This document shows, piece after piece, positions 60,609 through 64,000 of a stretch of DNA of 64,000 nucleotides. The notes under the pieces are model-generated. The model was not told the DNA's origin. It saw nothing but the letters and a program-made list of their open reading frames with translations, and searched no databases. This DNA is from Earliella scabrosa (taxonomy: Eukaryota; Basidiomycota; Agaricomycetes; Polyporales; Polyporaceae). The stretch spans positions 310,001 to 374,000 of the forward strand of contig JABYQQ010000014.1 in assembly GCA_022605405.1 (NCBI GenBank). Reading direction: 5' to 3'. Position 1 is the stretch's first letter. The number at the start of each line of letters is the position of its first letter. The translations under genes and the position numbers were made by a program.

Positions 60609-62199
60609 ATGACTCACTTGATACAACCGGAAATTTTGCCGTTCCCTTCTGATTTGAACCCTTCGTTCTCATCAAGTCAAACAACGCCGGCCACGACGCT
60701 CCCCGGACACAGAGAAGCTACCGCTGGACACGGAGGTGAGTATGTGATCTATGTTATAGGCCATCTGGGAGTCTCAACAAGTTATTTCAGCTGCAACAGC
60801 TGCAAGCCTCACTGGTCAGTTCCTGAGTTACAACGCGTTCCGATAGAAGACCTCCTTCTGAACATTTCAGAAGCTAGTACCTCCCGAGAAGATTTCTCTA
60901 CGTCCTTTCCCCCGTTTCCATCAAGCCAAGGCTCGTCGGACACGTTACTCCCCGGACAGATAGTACCTACCACTGGACACGAAGGTGAATACATGATCTA
61001 TTTTATAGGCTATTTGGGAATTTCAACAAGTTATTTCAGATGTCACCCCACCGTCACCAAGCAACACTGGTCAGTTCCTGATTTACAACGCGTTCAGATG
61101 GAAGACCTCCTTCTGAACGTTTCGGAAGCTACCTCCCGAGAAGATTTCTCTGGCCAATCCGAAACAACAGTGGCGCTAACTACAACGATCCCTGGACACA
61201 TCGGTATGCGATATATTTCCTGGGCCATCTGAGTATTTACCAACCTGGTTCATCCAGTTTCCACTCCACCGTTCACAAGTTTCACTGGTTAGTTTATAAT
61301 CTATTATGTGTGCAGCCAGGGAACCTTCTTCTGAACCGCTCAGGAATCACTTCCCGAGAATCTCTCTTTGGTGATACAGCAATCACAGTATCTCATAAGA
61401 CCCGCGCCGATTCAACCACTGCTATTGACGCTCCCACTCCAAGCGAGACATTCACGGCGCCCGTTGAGACCAACACGGCCGAAGAATCCCATCGTTCTCT
61501 TGGGACAGGGGCAATTGCGGGGGTAGTAGCTGCTTGCACAGCCGTTGTTGCCATCACTAGCACCATAATCATCTTGCGTCTCCTGCGGTGCTATCGCGTC
61601 GGGAGGGGCAGGATGATTGACGGCGGTGAGTTTTACAGCTGTGCACTCTTACACTCCATCTCACTTCTGGTGCTTGACTACTAGGCTCTACAAGCAATGA
61701 CCGTACATCCATGAGTAATCACTCAACTTCTCAATCATCAGAACCAAGCCCTACCCAAACGCCGCCGTTCCACATTGATCCGGTCGACGAGAAATTGACG
61801 GACGTGGAAGAAGCATCCTGTGACTGTCTACATGGTGCAAACGCAGGTATACAGCTCAGCATAACTACTCAGACTTATCACTCAGACATCGTGTCTCAAG
61901 CTTCCCGCGCCCACTCCTCTCTATCTCCAGAAGGACAATGCATGGGGAAGGGTCACCTTCGAGACGATGCTGAGAGACCACCTACTCGTGACGTTTCGCC
62001 ACCTCTCCGCAGTAGCAACACCCCTGGTACTAGTATACCTACTACCCGCAGGCATGAGACGGATGGGGGAGTCCGCCTTGCCGGGGGTCGTCCTGAACAT
62101 CAGCGTCGCCCTGCAGATGGTGTGGTAGATATCGAGGAGCCTAGGAGCCTGAGTAGTGCTTCCACCCTTCCACCGCCGTATTCTGACATACAGTATTAG
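60609..62199 (+). CDS. Single-pass membrane protein with tandemly repeated stalk exons
   Basis: Predicted surface protein; 5' end uncertain. The first ATG seen is 60609 (MTHLIQPEILPFPSD) and there is no signal peptide in that exon, so upstream exons may be missing. The stalk is made of homologous phase-1 exons, each starting (E)DLLLN.SEA.TSREDF and ending PGQ..TTGHE. Introns separate them (60736-60846 or -60849; 60985-61104; 61204 to about 61322). After a Ser/Thr-rich stretch comes one TM helix (GTGAIAGVVAACTAVVAITSTIIILRLLRCYRVGRGR), then an intron and a cytosolic tail from STSNDRTSMSNHSTS to PPPYSDIQY. The general plan resembles fungal SKG6/Mid2-like surface sensors. Two stalk introns are multiples of three and lack stops, so they could also be retained and translated. 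Confidence 0.6.
60691..61330 (+). repeat. Tandem exon-intron duplication, three units
   Basis: Units of 249 and 219 bases (donor sites at 60736, 60985 and 61204), each with exon, donor, CAACAAGTTATTTCAG-like block, CTGGTCAGTTCCTGA block and acceptor. The offsets are multiples of three and the exons are symmetric phase 1, so frame is kept. Confidence 0.8.
62092..62115 (+). repeat. 24-bp direct repeat, copy in coding tail
   Basis: CCTGAACATCAGCGTCGCCC followed by TGCA in the final exon; identical to 62349-62372 downstream of the stop codon. Confidence 0.8.
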
Positions 62200-62348
62200 C
62201 TATGAATGAAAGTAGCTAGAGCTCTACAACTCACTATACTGGCCCTGTAGTCATTATGTCGTTATGGCTCTCGTCGAGTACAGTAAACATTACTGGAAGG
62301 ACTTCCCAGCGCTACCATTGCCTTTCGTGGCTGAATTGCCCCGGCGGG

Positions 62349-62372
62349 CCTGAACATCAGCGTCGCCCTGCA
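62349..62372 (+). repeat. 24-bp direct repeat, copy downstream of stop
   Basis: Exact match to 62092-62115, 257 bases further on. It is followed by a degenerate tandem of CCGCCGGAC.GCGCTT (about 62378-62417). Confidence 0.8.
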
Positions 62373-62417
62373 TCATCCGCCGGACCAGCGCTTGCAGCGT
62401 CCGCCGGACTGGCGCTT

Positions 62418-62767
62418 AAATTTTATTGACATATGTGTTTCCAGCGCTTATTTTTACTTCACCGTCTCCTTGACACACTCACTCACCTCACTCAAGCGAC
62501 CTCTCTTGTGTATGTTGTCCTGTATCGGTTTGTGTTACGCCTGTATAACCCATCTCACCATGCCATCATCATGTTCCCTCCTGGCTTGCCGTCTCTAGCA
62601 CATTGCGCGATGCTTGGTGAGTAATCGCCTTCCCTCGTCAACTCACCTGCCAGCGCCGCCATCCACTCTGCCCCGCCTGACCTACCCAACAACCCAACCT
62701 GACCGATGTCGCCCACCACTACCCAGCCCCCCCGGACCAGCCGGCTTACCTGCCCAAGATGAACCCC
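62418..62767. other. Non-coding flank before minisatellite
   Basis: C-rich on the plus strand from 62640. No gene seen. Confidence 0.4.
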
Positions 62768-63353
62768 CAACCGCTGTCGGCATGTCCCTCACCCACCGTT
62801 CCTCGACCGACCGTTCCTCGACCGACCACTCCTGACCGACCACTTTTGACCGACCGCTCCTGACCGACCCGTTCCCGACCGACCCCTTCAACCGCTGTCG
62901 GCATGTCCCTCACCCACCGTTCCTCGACCGACCCCTCCTGACCGACCCCTCCTGACCGACCCCTCCTGACCGACCCCTCCTGACCGACCCCTTCCCGACC
63001 GACCCCTCCTGACCGACCCCTCCTCGACCGACCCCTTCCCGACCGACCCCTCCTCGACCGACCCCTCCTGACCGACCCCTTCCCGACCGACCGCTCCTGA
63101 CCGACCCCTCCTCGACCGACCCCTTCCCGACCGACCCCTCCTCGACCGACCCCTTCCCGACCGACCGTTCCTCGACCGACCGCTCCTGACCGACCGTTCC
63201 TCGACCGACCCCTCCTGACCGACCCGTTCCCGACCGACCGCTCCTGACCGACCCCTTCCCGACCGACCGCTCCCCGACCGACCGCTCCCCGACCGACCGC
63301 TCCTTGACCGACCCCTCCTCGACCGACCGATCCCTCGACCGACCGCTCCCACT
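62768..63353. repeat. Minisatellite with GACCGACC core
   Basis: About 35-40 units of 14-16 bases of the form GACCGACCCCTCCT, with variants GACCGACCCCTTCCC and GACCGACCGTTCCTC. A higher-order repeat is visible: CAACCGCTGTCGGCATGTCC begins at 62768 and again at 62889. All three minus-strand frames are open over hundreds of bases, because of composition, not coding. Confidence 0.9.
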
Positions 63354-64000
63354 CACCTAGCCCAGACGGATCACCCACCGGTGCCAGCATGCCCGACCTG
63401 GGTGCCTCATCAGCGCACCGGCGATCCCGCTGGTCCACCCGCAAAAATGGCTGCGAAAGGACTATCAGCCACCCACCCCTTTGCGCGAGCGTCACCTAAC
63501 CTTACCTGCCCCAGTCTGTGAGTCGCTCTCACCGGTATGTCTCCACTGGTTCTTCTTTCGTCTTCCGTATTATTATAATGCTTGTTCCCGTATTATTATA
63601 ATGCTTGTTCGATCATCGCTAGCTCAAACTGCGCGTGCTACAATACGTGGCCGCGCTCTCCGTGCCCAACGACGTCTTGTGAACGCTATCTGCTCTCAAG
63701 CCTCTCGCTGACGCCGCCGGTGAGCACTCTACCTGACCGCTCCGGATCGCTCGCATTCCCCCTGGTACGTCGTCGTCCTTTCTTTCATACTCTGTACGCC
63801 ACAGCATGTTCATCACACTTCACCGTGCGCGTCTCAGAATAGTACGTGCGGGCACACTCTGCGACCACCCAGCTTTGCCAAGCGCCCTCCCCCCACGCAC
63901 AAGTAGGGTTGAAACGAACCCAAAGCCGGCGCAGGCATACCAGGGCGAGGTGCAACTGTTTCCCGCCTTCTTTCATATATCTGACCTTGACGTCTCACAG
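63354..64000. other. Window end, no gene assigned
   Basis: A 23-bp tandem duplication (63566-63588 and 63589-63611, core CGTATTATTATAATGCTTGT) is the only clear structure. Short frames on both strands lack features; a gene continuing beyond the window cannot be excluded. Confidence 0.45.
63566..63611. repeat. Two-copy 23-bp tandem repeat
   Basis: CGTATTATTATAATGCTTGT plus TCC, repeated once with one difference in the last base. AT-rich in an otherwise GC-rich setting. Confidence 0.8.

Noticed and set aside
62746..63495. Minus-strand open frame of 249 codons rich in Arg, Gly, Ser and Val
   Set aside because: It is the minisatellite read through; all three frames are open and show the same repeat composition, with no start context or introns.
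1..64000. CRISPR array, rRNA operon, intact transposase or reverse transcriptase
   Set aside because: No spaced identical repeats, rRNA core words, DDE-type or reverse-transcriptase motifs were seen on either strand; the only tandem array is the minisatellite.

Overview
The window looks like nuclear DNA of a filamentous basidiomycete, most likely a wood- or litter-associated Agaricomycete (polypore-like). Genes are cut by many 45-120 nt introns with GTRNGT donors and CTRAY-like branch sites. Coding sequence is GC-rich. The families present (basidiomycete-type Zn2Cys6 regulator, seven-TM orphan receptor-like protein, secreted GH92, DAL5-like MFS, CE16-type GDSL esterase) fit that assignment, but it is an inference from gene structure and family content.

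Left part (1-35 kb) is gene-dense and built around repeated local duplication. Four intact secreted GH92 alpha-mannosidase genes lie here: one on the minus strand (12-3842) and three on the plus strand (17550-20961, 24727-28132, 29748-33163). Interspersed are an AAA+ ATPase (4617-7576, minus), a tandem pair of DAL5/ACS-type MFS transporters (9971-12542 and 13499-16067, duplicated with their promoters), a pyridoxal-reductase-like aldo-keto reductase (22023-23646) and a retinol-dehydrogenase-like SDR (33479-35068, minus). The GH92 enzymes would trim alpha-1,2-linked mannose outside the cell. The transporters, reductase and SDR may handle small molecules taken up, but no pathway can be proved from sequence alone. 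A roughly 100-bp element with a 13-bp inverted repeat and a 15-nt loop follows both MFS genes and one GH92 gene.

Middle part: a Zn2Cys6/AT-hook transcription factor (36595-39538, minus) is followed by about 12 kb without a convincing gene (39.5-51.9 kb). That stretch holds degenerate, SINE-like repeats carrying a perfect RNA polymerase III A-box, other decayed duplications and a strong hairpin.

Right part (51.8-64 kb) carries surface and secreted proteins: a single-pass membrane protein (about 51852-53430, minus), a GDSL/CE16-type esterase (55102-56498), a seven-TM receptor-like protein (57439-58910) with a decayed 3' copy near 60.0-60.2 kb, a small acidic orphan protein (59148-59747, minus), and a second single-pass membrane protein whose extracellular stalk grew by in-frame tandem exon duplication (60609-62199). 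The end is a GACCGACC-type minisatellite (62.79-63.35 kb).

No CRISPR array, rRNA gene, intact tRNA gene or intact transposase was seen. Exon borders were read by eye from splice motifs and paralogue alignment and have not been checked against transcripts.
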